Under the pieces are notes generated by a model. That model was not told where the DNA came from and made no database searches. It was given only the letters and a program-made list of their open reading frames with translations. From NCBI RefSeq assembly GCF_900585905.1, contig NZ_UTVH01000034.1:496001-560000 (forward strand): DNA of 64,000 bases. The letters run 5' to 3'. The number at the start of each line of letters is the position of its first letter. Position 1 is the stretch's first letter. The translations under genes were made by a program, and so were the position numbers. Of the stretch, positions 1-8,370 are shown piece by piece. The DNA comes from Pseudomonas viridiflava (GTDB taxonomy: Bacteria > Pseudomonadota > Gammaproteobacteria > Pseudomonadales > Pseudomonadaceae).

Positions 1-2
1 TT

Positions 3-668
3 GAACGGGTCTATCCCCTGGGCGCCATCCGCAAGATAAGTGGCCAATTGCGCTTCGATGGCCAGGTCAGTGCGCGTGGTCAGGTCACCGGGGTGACCTA
101 TCAGTTGCCGCCCGAGCGTACCTCCGCCGAAGCTTTCACGGCAGCACGTGAGGCGCTGCAGGCTCAGGGTGCAGAGCTGCTGTTCTGGTGCCAGGCACGC
201 GATTGCGGCGAAAGCAGCCTGTGGGCCAATGAAGTCTTCAGCAATGCCAAACTCTATGGCGGCGATGAGGAGCAGGCTTATTTGCTGTTGCGCCTCGCGG
301 AGCCAAAAAGCGACACGCTGGTAGCGTTGTACGGCATTACCCGTGGTAATCGGCGTGCCTACCTGCACGTCGAGCAGTTCCAGGCCGCGGCCCCGCTGGG
401 CGAGTTGATGCCCACCTCGGCCACACTGGTGCGGCAGTTGAGAAGTACCGGCAAACTGGTTCTGCCCAGGTTGACCGGGGCGCCTCCGGATGCGTGGGTA
501 ACATTGCTTTCCCGGGGTCTGAATTCGGACGGCAGCCTGCGCGCCACGGTTTCCGGCGCCAACGCCGAAGCGTGGCGTCAGGCGCTGATCGGCAATGGCG
601 TGCGCGCGGCCAGGCTGGAGGCAGGTGATACCCATACGCCAGGGCTGGTGATCGAAGTCATCCGCTAA
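3..668 (+). CDS. DUF4892 domain protein, 5' end cut off
   Basis: The reading frame is open from base 3, so the true start and any signal peptide lie outside the window; the TTG at 48 is only the first internal start-like codon. About 221 residues of the C-terminal part are visible. They fit the DUF4892 family of Pseudomonas, whose members are exported proteins of unknown function; a CxxxxC pair (WCQARDC) is visible in the middle. The gene is followed by a strong hairpin at 685-717 and then by an AI-2E-family transporter gene on the same strand. The family call rests on overall resemblance and no function can be given. Confidence 0.75.
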   Translation, partial: ERVYPLGAIRKISGQLRFDGQVSARGQVTGVTYQLPPERTSAEAFTAAREALQAQGAELLFWCQARDCGESSLWANEVFSNAKLYGGDEEQAYLLLRLAEPKSDTLVALYGITRGNRRAYLHVEQFQAAAPLGELMPTSATLVRQLRSTGKLVLPRLTGAPPDAWVTLLSRGLNSDGSLRATVSGANAEAWRQALIGNGVRAARLEAGDTHTPGLVIEVIR

Positions 669-684
669 AATAGGCAGTGTTTGT

Positions 685-717
685 GCGGCCAGGCCTGACG
701 TTGTCATGCCTGGCCGC
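685..717. terminator. Long hairpin after the DUF4892 gene
   Basis: A perfect 10-bp inverted repeat (685-694 with 708-717) encloses an inner 4-bp stem TGAC/GTCA with loop GTT, giving an almost continuous 14-bp hairpin. It begins 17 bases after the stop codon. No T-run follows, so it is not a textbook intrinsic terminator; it may terminate weakly or protect the 3' end of the transcript. Confidence 0.45.
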
Positions 718-756
718 TATGCTTGACCTCTGTTTGAGCCTTATATCGGGAAGTCC

Positions 757-1803
757 ATGTTCAACAACGATCGCCTGTTGGTGCAGATTCTGCTCCTTGC
801 GTTGCTCGGAGCCTGTGTCTGGGTGATGGCGCCGTTCTGGTCTGCATTGTTCTGGGGTGCGGTGCTGGCGTTCGCCAGTTGGCCACTGATGCGCCTGCTT
901 ACCCGCTGGTTTGGCGGCCGCGAATCCCTCGCCGCCCTGGTCCTGACCCTTGGCTGGATGCTGCTGGTGGCAGCGCCCCTGGTGTGGCTGGGGTTCAATC
1001 TGGCCGATCATGTGCGTGACGTGACCCTGTTCGTCAAAGACGTCCAGGTCGATGGTTTGCCCGATCCTCCCGCCTGGCTGGCGGGGATTCCGCTGGTGGG
1101 CGACCGTCTGCTGGCATTCTGGACCAGCATCGATCAGCAGGGCGCGGCGCTGATCACCACCATCAAGCCTTATCTGGGGCAGGTAGGTAACTGGCTGCTG
1201 GCGCGCAGTGCGCAGATTGGCAGTGGCATGATCGAGCTGACGCTGAGTCTGGTGTTCGTGTTCTTTTTCTATCGCGATGGTCCGCGGCTGGCCGCTTTCG
1301 CTTACCGATTGCTGCACCGGCTGATCGGCGACCGCGCCGGGTACTATCTGGATCTGGTGGCTGGCACGGTGCAACGGGTTGTCAACGGCGTGATCGGCAC
1401 CGCAGCGGCGCAGGCGGTGCTGGCATTGATCGGCTTTCTGATTGCAGGTCTGCCGGGGGCACTGGTGCTGGGCATCATGACCTTCATGTTCAGCCTGATC
1501 CCCATGGGGCCACCGCTGGTGTGGATTCCAGCCACAGCCTGGCTGGCCTGGAAGGGCGAGTACGGCATGGCGGTGTTCCTCGGCATCTGGGGCACTTTCG
1601 TCATCAGTGGTGTCGACAATGTGCTCAAGCCTTACCTGATCAGCCGCGGCGGCAACCTGCCGCTGGTGATCGTGTTACTGGGTGTCTTCGGCGGCCTGCT
1701 GGCGTTCGGCTTTATCGGCCTGTTCATCGGGCCGACGCTGCTGGCGGTGGCCTACAGTCTGGTTACCGACTGGGTGCGTGCCGACCCGGCCAACAAGGCC
1801 TGA
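757..1803 (+). CDS. AI-2E family (PerM-type) transporter
   Basis: A 348-residue inner-membrane protein with about eight hydrophobic segments, matching the AI-2E transporter/PerM family in length and layout. Two segments at the N-terminus are followed by a periplasmic-looking loop, a long hydrophobic middle and a glycine-rich C-terminal helix (FGFIGLFIGPTLLAV) typical of the family. Family members export small molecules or act as Na+/H+ antiporters; the substrate here cannot be told. The ATG follows GGGAAGTCC, an acceptable ribosome site. The gene converges with the MFS gene; a small hairpin TGAAGC-gac-GCTTCA (1801-1815) covers both stop codons. Confidence 0.88.
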   Translation: MFNNDRLLVQILLLALLGACVWVMAPFWSALFWGAVLAFASWPLMRLLTRWFGGRESLAALVLTLGWMLLVAAPLVWLGFNLADHVRDVTLFVKDVQVDGLPDPPAWLAGIPLVGDRLLAFWTSIDQQGAALITTIKPYLGQVGNWLLARSAQIGSGMIELTLSLVFVFFFYRDGPRLAAFAYRLLHRLIGDRAGYYLDLVAGTVQRVVNGVIGTAAAQAVLALIGFLIAGLPGALVLGIMTFMFSLIPMGPPLVWIPATAWLAWKGEYGMAVFLGIWGTFVISGVDNVLKPYLISRGGNLPLVIVLLGVFGGLLAFGFIGLFIGPTLLAVAYSLVTDWVRADPANKA

Positions 1804-1812
1804 AGCGACGCT

Positions 1813-3066
1813 TCATCCACCCGTTTGCGTTTTTTGCGCATCCGGGTGCCTGGCTGCGGGGTCAAGGGTTTCCGGCATCTTCAGCAGCAGTATGAAGGCC
1901 AGCGCAGCAATCCCCGCCAGGGTCAAAAACGCAGCGCTGTAGCCAGCCTGTTGAACCACCAGCCCGGCCAGACCATTGCTCAAGGCGGCGCCCAGACCGA
2001 ATATCGTCGAAATCACACCCAGGCTGACGTTGAAGCGGCCCGTACCTGTGGTCAGGTCCTTGACCACCAGTGGAAGCAGGGCGCCAAACAGCCCTGCGCC
2101 AATGCCATCGAGCAACTGCACGCCTACCAGCCAGAACGGATTGTCGGACAGCACATACAGCACGCCCCGAATCGGCAGTATCAAAAAGCCTGCCAGCAAC
2201 AGCGGTTTGCGACCCCACACATCCGCTTTGGCACCCACTAGCATGGCGATGGGTACCATCACCAGTTGTGCTGCGACAATGCACGCCGACGTCAACGGCG
2301 TCGCCAGGTGCAGGTTGACCTGCGCCAGCTTCTGACTGACCAGGGGCAGCATGGCGGCATTGGCCAGGTGGAACAGGGCGCAGCAGATTGCAAACAGCAG
2401 CAATGAGCGATTGCCCAGCAGCACTTTCAGACCGGAAGGCTGCGCGTGCCCGGCGTGTTGCAGGGCGCCGCTTTCAAGCCCCCGGGCAACGTCGTGATCG
2501 ATGGCTGCCGCGTCCAGGCGACTGACCGCCACCACGCTGGCAATCGCCATGGCTGCCATCAGGTAGAACACCGCGATGGGGCCGAACAGGTAGGCGAAAC
2601 CACCCGCCAGCAGGGCAGCGCAGGCATTGCCGGCATGATTGAAGGTTTCGTTGCGCCCGGTGCGTCGTGTAAACGCCTTCGGCCCGGTCACCCCCAGGGA
2701 TATGGCAGCAATGGCCGGGGCAAACACCGAAGCGGCGATTGCGCTGGCGGCCTGGGTCAATGCCACCAGGCTGAATGATGCGGTGAAGGGCAGGATCAGG
2801 CAGCTGGCGGTTACCAGCAATGCCGCCGCGATCACCATGGCACGCTTGCGCCGGGTGCGGTCGATCAGGGCGCCTGCAGGGGCCTGAGTCAACAGACCGG
2901 CGATGGCGGCGATGGTCATGACCAGGCCGATGCTGGCCGGGTCCCAGTGGTGCACCGCCAGCAGATAGATCGACAGATAAGGCCCCAGGCCGTCACGCAC
3001 GTCGGCGAGGAAAAAGTTCAGGCCATCCAGGGCGCGGTTATTACGTGTTTGGCTGCTGGCGTCCAC
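1813..3066 (-). CDS. MFS transporter
   Basis: Encodes about 417 residues with twelve predicted membrane segments. The loop between segments 2 and 3 carries GALIDRTRRKR, the expected MFS motif A position (G-x-x-x-D-R-x-x-R-[KR]-R). The protein resembles drug or metabolite efflux carriers of the 12-TM group, with no specific substrate visible. The frame can be extended to an ATG at 3132, but the added 22 residues are Arg/His-rich and unlike a carrier N-terminus. GTG at 3066 has GGGAACAG just upstream and is preferred. It is divergent from the PAS-LuxR gene across about 275 bp. Confidence 0.85.
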   Translation of the reverse strand: MDASSQTRNNRALDGLNFFLADVRDGLGPYLSIYLLAVHHWDPASIGLVMTIAAIAGLLTQAPAGALIDRTRRKRAMVIAAALLVTASCLILPFTASFSLVALTQAASAIAASVFAPAIAAISLGVTGPKAFTRRTGRNETFNHAGNACAALLAGGFAYLFGPIAVFYLMAAMAIASVVAVSRLDAAAIDHDVARGLESGALQHAGHAQPSGLKVLLGNRSLLLFAICCALFHLANAAMLPLVSQKLAQVNLHLATPLTSACIVAAQLVMVPIAMLVGAKADVWGRKPLLLAGFLILPIRGVLYVLSDNPFWLVGVQLLDGIGAGLFGALLPLVVKDLTTGTGRFNVSLGVISTIFGLGAALSNGLAGLVVQQAGYSAAFLTLAGIAALAFILLLKMPETLDPAARHPDAQKTQTGG

Positions 3067-3340
3067 AGGCTGTTCCCGATGATGAGCATAGGCGCGACGA
3101 CCGCGCCCCTGACGGTGGTTGGAGTGACACATCCTGAAAAGGTTTTATGCGGGGCTGCTGTGTGTGCTCACGGGCGCCTCGCCACAACCGCCGCCCGCCG
3201 TGCCCTTGCGGTTAAAGGGCTTTAAATTTATTGGAATTTGCTTACTCGGTCATGGGTCATAGCGACATAGCGCAACGATCAGTACGGTGGCATTGCCGTG
3301 CTGACGTTGCCCGCAATCGCTGGCAGTTAATGGAGCGGCA

Positions 3341-4834
3341 ATGAATCAGGCAGTGCTTGAGAAACAGACAGACCGTGGACAGCTGCAAAGCATCATCGGA
3401 GGCCTGTCCGATGGCGTTTTGCTCATCGAACAGGACCAGACCATTCTGTGGGCGAACGAAGCGGCGCTGACGATGCACGGTGTCAGCAACGGCCGGCAAT
3501 TGGGCCGCAACCTCAAGGAATATGCGTCGCGTTTCAGCCTTCGCTATCGCAATAACCACGCTGTTGCCCTGGAGAGCTACCCCATCAGCCGTGTGGCTGC
3601 GGGCGAGTTGTTCAGTGACGTGGTTGTGGAGGTCAGACGCGTCGACGACGAAGAGCAGTGCTGGGTGCACCGCGTGCGCAGCATGGTGCTGGATGATCGT
3701 GCCGGGCAGCCGGAGCTGATGGTGCTGATCATCACTGACGCCACTGAGCTTGCCAATGCCGAGCAGCGTTTCGAAAAAACCTTTGCGGCCAACCCCGCTC
3801 CGGCAGTCATCTGCCGTCTCAGCGACCTGCGCTACATCAAGGTCAATCAGGGTTTTCTGGAGATGACCGGTTACAGCCGGGACCAGGTCATTGGCCGTTC
3901 GGTCTACGAACTGGACGTGCTGGAAAATGCCGAGCGCAAGGATTTAGCCATCGCCCGGCTTAACGATGGCGGCACCATCCCGCAAATGCAGGCTGAGCTC
4001 AAGCTACCGGACGGTCGCAACAAACTGGTGATCGTGGCCGGCCAGCCGCTGGACGTTAACGAAGACGACTGCATGCTGTTTTCCTTTATGGACATGGACC
4101 CGCGTCGCAAGGTCGAAGCGGCGCTGCGCCAGAGTGAAGAGCGCTTTGCCAAGGCGTTTCGCCTGACCCCGGTGCCGACCCTGGTCTGCAACGCCGAGTC
4201 GCAGTTTGTGGTGGAGATGAACGATGCGTTCATTTCCACCACCGGGTATACCGAGCAGGAGCTGACAGGGCTCTCGGTGGAGGAAATAGGCTTCATCGAG
4301 GGCGCAAAAACCTGTGCAGGCCTGTTTGACCAGTTGAAAAGACGCGGCCACATCGAAGGCATCGAGATTAAAGTGCGCAAACGCGGCGATGAGGTCATCG
4401 ATTGCGTGCTGTCAGGAGACACCGTCGTCATTCAGGACACGCCTTGTTACCTGCTGGTGCTGCTGGACATTTCCGAGCGCAAGCGTTCCGAGATGGAGTT
4501 GATTACCTCAATTGAAGAGGTGATGCAGGATGCTTCCTGGTTTGCGCGTACGCTGATCGAGAAGCTGGCCAACGTCAAGAAAACCAAGGCGCCGCAGTTG
4601 CCTGGCAATTCGCTGATGGACCTGACAGCGCGTGAGAAGGATGTGCTGGGGCTGATCTGCGAGGGCCTGGCCGACAAGGAAATCGCCGCTCGGTTGAAGC
4701 TGGCGCCCAATACCGTACGCAATCATGTGGCGACCATGTACTCCAAGCTCGGCGTGCACAGCCGCGCTGAAGCCATTGTATGGGCGCGGGATCGCGGGCT
4801 GTTCGCCGCCGACAAACGTGCTAAAACCAACTAG
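3341..4834 (+). CDS. Three-PAS sensor with LuxR-type DNA-binding domain
   Basis: This 497-residue cytoplasmic regulator has three PAS modules (about residues 15-130, 140-260 and 265-380) followed by a short linker and a C-terminal LuxR/GerE helix-turn-helix (LTAREKDVLGLICEGLADKE, then LAPNTVRNHVATMYSKL). No kinase or receiver domain and no membrane segment is present, so sensing and DNA binding sit on one polypeptide and the signal is probably a cytoplasmic ligand, redox state or flavin/haem cofactor. The ATG has GGAG seven bases upstream. It stands alone as a transcription unit, with DUF1652 148 bp downstream. Target genes are unknown; the divergent MFS gene is the obvious candidate. Confidence 0.87.
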   Translation: MNQAVLEKQTDRGQLQSIIGGLSDGVLLIEQDQTILWANEAALTMHGVSNGRQLGRNLKEYASRFSLRYRNNHAVALESYPISRVAAGELFSDVVVEVRRVDDEEQCWVHRVRSMVLDDRAGQPELMVLIITDATELANAEQRFEKTFAANPAPAVICRLSDLRYIKVNQGFLEMTGYSRDQVIGRSVYELDVLENAERKDLAIARLNDGGTIPQMQAELKLPDGRNKLVIVAGQPLDVNEDDCMLFSFMDMDPRRKVEAALRQSEERFAKAFRLTPVPTLVCNAESQFVVEMNDAFISTTGYTEQELTGLSVEEIGFIEGAKTCAGLFDQLKRRGHIEGIEIKVRKRGDEVIDCVLSGDTVVIQDTPCYLLVLLDISERKRSEMELITSIEEVMQDASWFARTLIEKLANVKKTKAPQLPGNSLMDLTAREKDVLGLICEGLADKEIAARLKLAPNTVRNHVATMYSKLGVHSRAEAIVWARDRGLFAADKRAKTN

Positions 4835-4982
4835 CCACAGGTACGAATGCACTAGTTCATTCAGTGCATTTTCATCTGGGCCGCGTCTGCCGCGTTATTT
4901 ACCCTTACGTTCCACTAATGGGCGCAATAATGGGCAGACACTTGCAGATTTCAACGGCTTTGGTTAACTGGGACGAGTTGCT

Positions 4983-5246
4983 GTGAACTGGCTGTCACAG
5001 GTTCGTCATCTGATTGAAGGCAGCTTCGTCCCGCTGGCGTGCGAGTGCGTCATTGGTGCGGATGCGTCAGTGACCGTACGCATTTTCGACCGCGAGTCCG
5101 GACGCGTCGATCTTATCGTCAGCGGCGTTGCAGTCAACACTCTCAAAACGCGTCAGGACGTGGCCGATCTGATCAGCGAGCTGCGCGATGAATTGATCGC
5201 CGTCACCGCGACTCGGCCCGCTATTGAGCCATCCTCACAGGCTTGA
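4983..5246 (+). CDS. DUF1652 family protein
   Basis: Encodes 87 residues beginning with GTG, preceded by GGACGAG. The sequence fits DUF1652, a small family found mainly in pseudomonads: an N-terminal RHLIEGSFVPLACEC segment, a central TVRIFDRESGRVDLIVSG strand region and a C-terminal helix LISELRDEL. No signal peptide or membrane segment is present. Its function is unknown. The last 12 bases overlap the 3' end of the convergent DUF6482 gene. Confidence 0.8.
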   Translation: MNWLSQVRHLIEGSFVPLACECVIGADASVTVRIFDRESGRVDLIVSGVAVNTLKTRQDVADLISELRDELIAVTATRPAIEPSSQA

Positions 5247-5540
5247 GTGCCACTCCAGCTTTTCACGGGCCGGCTTGCTGATCTCGTCAGGCTGGCCGAC
5301 CATTTCATCGTACACCGTTTGGGTAATCAGAAATAAAGGCACCGGAGGCACCCCAGTCAGGTTCTTGCGCGCTTCTTCGATGGAAGCGATGTGCAGCGTC
5401 TTGCCCTTGGCGTCGACCACTGGCTGGGACGCGCCATTGATCAGCACATGCATCACGTAGGAACCGCCTTCGACGGTCACCAGGTTTATTTCGTCGATTT
5501 CGCTTGCTTTCACATGCGAGGCCAGCTTACTCAAATCCAT
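5235..5540 (-). CDS. DUF6482 family protein
   Basis: Encodes about 101 residues from ATG 5540, which has GGTGACG just upstream; an upstream TTG at 5552 is less likely. It resembles the Pseudomonas DUF6482 family: an N-terminal short helix, the strand pair INLVTVEGGSYVMHVLING, and a C-terminal VPPVPLFLITQTVYDEM segment. It is probably cytoplasmic and has no known function. It ends tail-to-tail with the DUF1652 gene with a 12-base overlap, so the two transcripts are antisense at their ends. Confidence 0.75.
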   Translation of the reverse strand: MDLSKLASHVKASEIDEINLVTVEGGSYVMHVLINGASQPVVDAKGKTLHIASIEEARKNLTGVPPVPLFLITQTVYDEMVGQPDEISKPAREKLEWHSSL

Positions 5541-5740
5541 AACGTCACCCAATTCTGCTCGCGTGGCCAGCGACTGCCTGCCTGTCAGAGTTCGAGGCGG
5601 CGGCTGACCTTGAGTTCAATCTGAATCCGCGCATCGGGCAAAATGATCTGCCTCGACGAGGGGTCGCCCATGGCCGCCTGTTCACAGGCACGACGCAGGC
5701 GCTCGGGGAGATGGCGCGGATGCGTGGCGGCACTGATTAC

Positions 5741-5772
5741 AAAAACGGCGCGGCTTTGAGGGCCGCGCCGTT
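5741..5772 (-). terminator. Intrinsic terminator of the aldehyde dehydrogenase gene
   Basis: On the minus strand an 11-bp perfect GC-rich stem (5762-5772 with 5744-5754, seven-base loop) is followed directly by five T. It starts 19 bases after the stop codon of the dehydrogenase gene read on that strand. This is a strong factor-independent terminator. Confidence 0.85.
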
Positions 5773-5791
5773 GGGCTGACTGCAATCAGTC

Positions 5792-7375
5792 TCAGCCGAT
5801 TGGCTGATCGCTCCACTCGCTGTTCACCAGGCGTTTGAGGCCCAGCGGGTTGGCGTTCTGCAGCGCTTGCGGCAACAGGGCGTCAGGGTAGTTCTGGTAG
5901 CAGACTGGACGCAGGAAGCGATCAATCGCCAGCGTGCCCACCGACGTACCGCGCGCATCCGAGGTGGCCGGGTAGGGACCGCCGTGCACCATGGCTTCGC
6001 AGACTTCGACGCCCGTCGGGTAGCCGTTGACCAGAATCCGGCCGACTTTCTCTTCCAGCACTGGCACCAGCCACTGATACTTCTGCAGATCGCTCTGCTC
6101 GCCAATCAGGGTGGCGGTCAGTTGGCCGCGCAGGCCCAGCAGCGCGCTTTTCAATTGGGCATCGTCGGCCACTTCGATCACCAGCGTAGTGGGGCCGAAT
6201 ACTTCTTCCTGCAGCAGCGGATCGCCGTTGAGCAACAGGCTGACGTCGGCCTTGAACAGTTGCGCCTGCGCCTGCTTGCCTGCCTGCGCCTGACCGGCAA
6301 GATGGGTCACGCCCGGGTGCGACAGCAGATGCTCGACGCCCTTGCTGTAGCTGCGCAGACCACCCGCGTTGAGCATGGTTTGCGGCGCCTGGCTGCCCAT
6401 GTGCTCTTTGAGCTGCTCAAGGAATGCCGAGAAAGATGGCGAGCTGATGCCGATGACCACGCCTGGATTGGTGCAGAACTGACCAGCGCCCATGACCACC
6501 GAAGCGGCGAGGTCCCTGGCAACGGCATCGCCGCGCGCAGCCAGCGCATCTGGCAGCAGGACCACTGGGTTGATGCTCGACATTTCAGCAAACACGGGAA
6601 TGGGCTGCGGGCGTTCTGCAGCCATTTTGCACAGGGCGTCGCCACCACTGAGCGAGCCAGTGAAGCCCACCGCCTGGATTGCCGGGTGCTTGACCAGACC
6701 TTCGCCAACGCCGCTGCCGAAGATCATGTTGAACACGCCTTTGGGCATGCCGGTCTTCTCTGCGGCGCGAATGATTGCGCAACCCACCAGATCCGCCGTC
6801 GCCATGTGGCCGCTGTGCGCCTTGAATACCACCGGGCAGCCGGCGGCCAGTGCCGCAGCCGTGTCGCCACCGGCGGTAGAGAAAGCCAGTGGGAAGTTGC
6901 TGGCGCCGAACACCGCGACCGGGCCTACGCCGATGCGGTATTGACGCAGGTCGACGCGCGGCAGCGGCTTGCGATCCGGCAAGGCCAGGTCGATGCGCGC
7001 GCCCAGGTAATCACCCCGGCGCAGCACTTTGGCGAACAGACGCATCTGGCCACTGGTGCGGCCACGCTCGCCCTGAATACGGGCGGTGGGGAGTGCCGTT
7101 TCCTGGCAGACCACGGCGACGAAGTCATCGCCCAGCTGATCCAGCTCATCGGCGATGGCATCGAGAAACTCTGCGCGACGCGCAGGGCTCAGCTGACGGT
7201 ATTCCAGGAAAGCATCTTTGGCAGCCAGCGCCGCTGCATCGATTTCAGCGTCGGTGGCCTGGTAAAAACTGTATGGCAGCGCTTCGCCTGTGGTTGCGTC
7301 GAGGCTTTTGTGCTGAGGCTCGCCAAGGGCGCTGCGGCCGCCTGCGATGAAGTTATGGCCGAGAACATTAGGCAT
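5792..7375 (-). CDS. Alpha-ketoglutarate semialdehyde-type dehydrogenase (NADP+)
   Basis: A 527-residue aldehyde dehydrogenase of the KGSADH (2,5-dioxovalerate dehydrogenase) type. These enzymes oxidise alpha-ketoglutarate semialdehyde to alpha-ketoglutarate, the last step of D-glucarate, L-arabinose and hydroxyproline breakdown. Visible landmarks are FGASNFPLAFS (the Asn of the oxyanion hole), the cofactor-binding GFTGSLSGG, VFAEMSSINPV carrying the general-base Glu, and GQFCTNPG with the catalytic Cys. The length fits this subfamily, which is longer than ordinary ALDHs. ATG 7375 has AGGAG upstream. It is monocistronic, ends at the 5741-5772 terminator and is divergent from a TetR gene that may control it. 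Confidence 0.88.
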   Translation of the reverse strand: MPNVLGHNFIAGGRSALGEPQHKSLDATTGEALPYSFYQATDAEIDAAALAAKDAFLEYRQLSPARRAEFLDAIADELDQLGDDFVAVVCQETALPTARIQGERGRTSGQMRLFAKVLRRGDYLGARIDLALPDRKPLPRVDLRQYRIGVGPVAVFGASNFPLAFSTAGGDTAAALAAGCPVVFKAHSGHMATADLVGCAIIRAAEKTGMPKGVFNMIFGSGVGEGLVKHPAIQAVGFTGSLSGGDALCKMAAERPQPIPVFAEMSSINPVVLLPDALAARGDAVARDLAASVVMGAGQFCTNPGVVIGISSPSFSAFLEQLKEHMGSQAPQTMLNAGGLRSYSKGVEHLLSHPGVTHLAGQAQAGKQAQAQLFKADVSLLLNGDPLLQEEVFGPTTLVIEVADDAQLKSALLGLRGQLTATLIGEQSDLQKYQWLVPVLEEKVGRILVNGYPTGVEVCEAMVHGGPYPATSDARGTSVGTLAIDRFLRPVCYQNYPDALLPQALQNANPLGLKRLVNSEWSDQPIG

Positions 7376-7484
7376 CGGTGTCTCCTGTTTTTATTTGCGG
7401 GTTAATCAGGCGGGTGCCTGTCGAGAGATCTGCCATCCCTTGCCACAATACAGAGCCCGTCGGCAAAGGACATCATTCGACACG

Positions 7485-7510
7485 GTTGACAATAATCGTT
7501 GACAGTCATC
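7485..7510. promoter_or_regulatory. Tandem 13-bp repeat, candidate operator
   Basis: Two abutting 13-bp direct repeats, GTTGACAATAATC (7485-7497) and GTTGACAGTCATC (7498-7510), identical at 11 of 13 positions, lie between the divergent dehydrogenase and TetR genes. Each also contains a TTGACA -35-like hexamer. Placement between a regulator and its likely target suggests a binding site; which protein binds is inference. Confidence 0.45.
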
Positions 7511-7661
7511 GTACAACCACGCTGGACGTGGCGCAACCGTGATCGGGGCGGCGCACCGGTCGTGTGCTTTCACGCCAAACACTGAAACCCGACCCCGGCT
7601 TTGATTGCGCTGGCATTGCTTTCTGGTAGGGTACGCGGCAGTCAAAAAGAAGGAGCTTTGG

Positions 7662-8339
7662 ATGATTGAGCCGAAGGTGCCGGGAGCATCGGTTGTACCG
7701 GCCCCGGAAACAGACAGGGTTGCCGTGGCAGCGCCCAGGCAGCGACGTGCACCCAAGGGCGAGAAGCGCCGCGAAGAATTGCTCGATGCTGCGCTGCAGG
7801 TGTTCTCTATCGAAGGTTACAGCGGGGCTTCAGTAGCGCAGGTCGCCGCCATCGTGGGTATTTCCGTCGCCGGGCTGTTGCACCACTTTCCCAGCAAGAT
7901 TTCGCTGTTGATGGGCGTGCTGGATCGTCGCGATGAAGTCAATCGCCGGATCGCTCAGGAGGTGCGCACGGACAGCTCGCTTTCCGGCCTGCTCAACGGG
8001 CTGCGTGCCATCAACCGTTCCAACGCCACCGCGCCCGGTGTGGTGCGTGCCTTTACCATTCTCAATGCGGAAAGCCTGGTCGAGGGGCATCCGGCCTGGG
8101 CCTGGTATCAGGAGCGCTACGAGAAAATCCACGCGCACCTGCTCAGCCAGTTCACTGATCTGGTGAAAACGGGGGAGGTGAGGGCTGACGTTGATCTGGG
8201 GGGCGTGATTCAAGAGATTCTGGCCATGATGGATGGCCTGCAGATCCAGTGGCTGCGCTTTCCGCAATCGCTTGATCTGGTGGAGCGTTTTGATACCTAC
8301 ATCGCGCGGGTCGATGCAGCAGTGCGGGCTCATCCCTGA
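7662..8339 (+). CDS. TetR/AcrR family transcriptional regulator
   Basis: Encodes 225 residues from ATG 7662, chosen because AGGAG lies six bases upstream; an upstream start at 7605 would add a non-conserved tail. After an N-terminal disordered stretch rich in Pro/Ala, the TetR helix-turn-helix is clear: RREELLDAALQVFSIEGYS, then VAAIVGISVAGLLHHFPSK. The C-terminal ligand domain (about residues 90-220) has no recognisable specificity. It is divergent from the semialdehyde dehydrogenase gene, with a tandem repeat between them, so repression of that gene is the natural guess. Confidence 0.88.
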   Translation: MIEPKVPGASVVPAPETDRVAVAAPRQRRAPKGEKRREELLDAALQVFSIEGYSGASVAQVAAIVGISVAGLLHHFPSKISLLMGVLDRRDEVNRRIAQEVRTDSSLSGLLNGLRAINRSNATAPGVVRAFTILNAESLVEGHPAWAWYQERYEKIHAHLLSQFTDLVKTGEVRADVDLGGVIQEILAMMDGLQIQWLRFPQSLDLVERFDTYIARVDAAVRAHP

Positions 8340-8370
8340 GCCCTGATTCATCCTTGCGTCAATCTACTGC

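Noticed and set aside
3202..3220. GCCCTT/AAGGGC hairpin upstream of the PAS-LuxR gene
   Set aside because: Short stem with no gene ending before it and no T-run; probably chance.
5585..5785. Minus-strand 66-codon frame between the DUF6482 and dehydrogenase genes
   Set aside because: Its start lies inside the dehydrogenase terminator, it has no ribosome site and no recognisable family, so it is treated as non-coding.
5867..7405. Plus-strand frame of 512 codons opposite the aldehyde dehydrogenase gene
   Set aside because: A long antisense shadow caused by high GC; composition is His/Gln/Arg-rich and the opposite strand encodes a clear aldehyde dehydrogenase.
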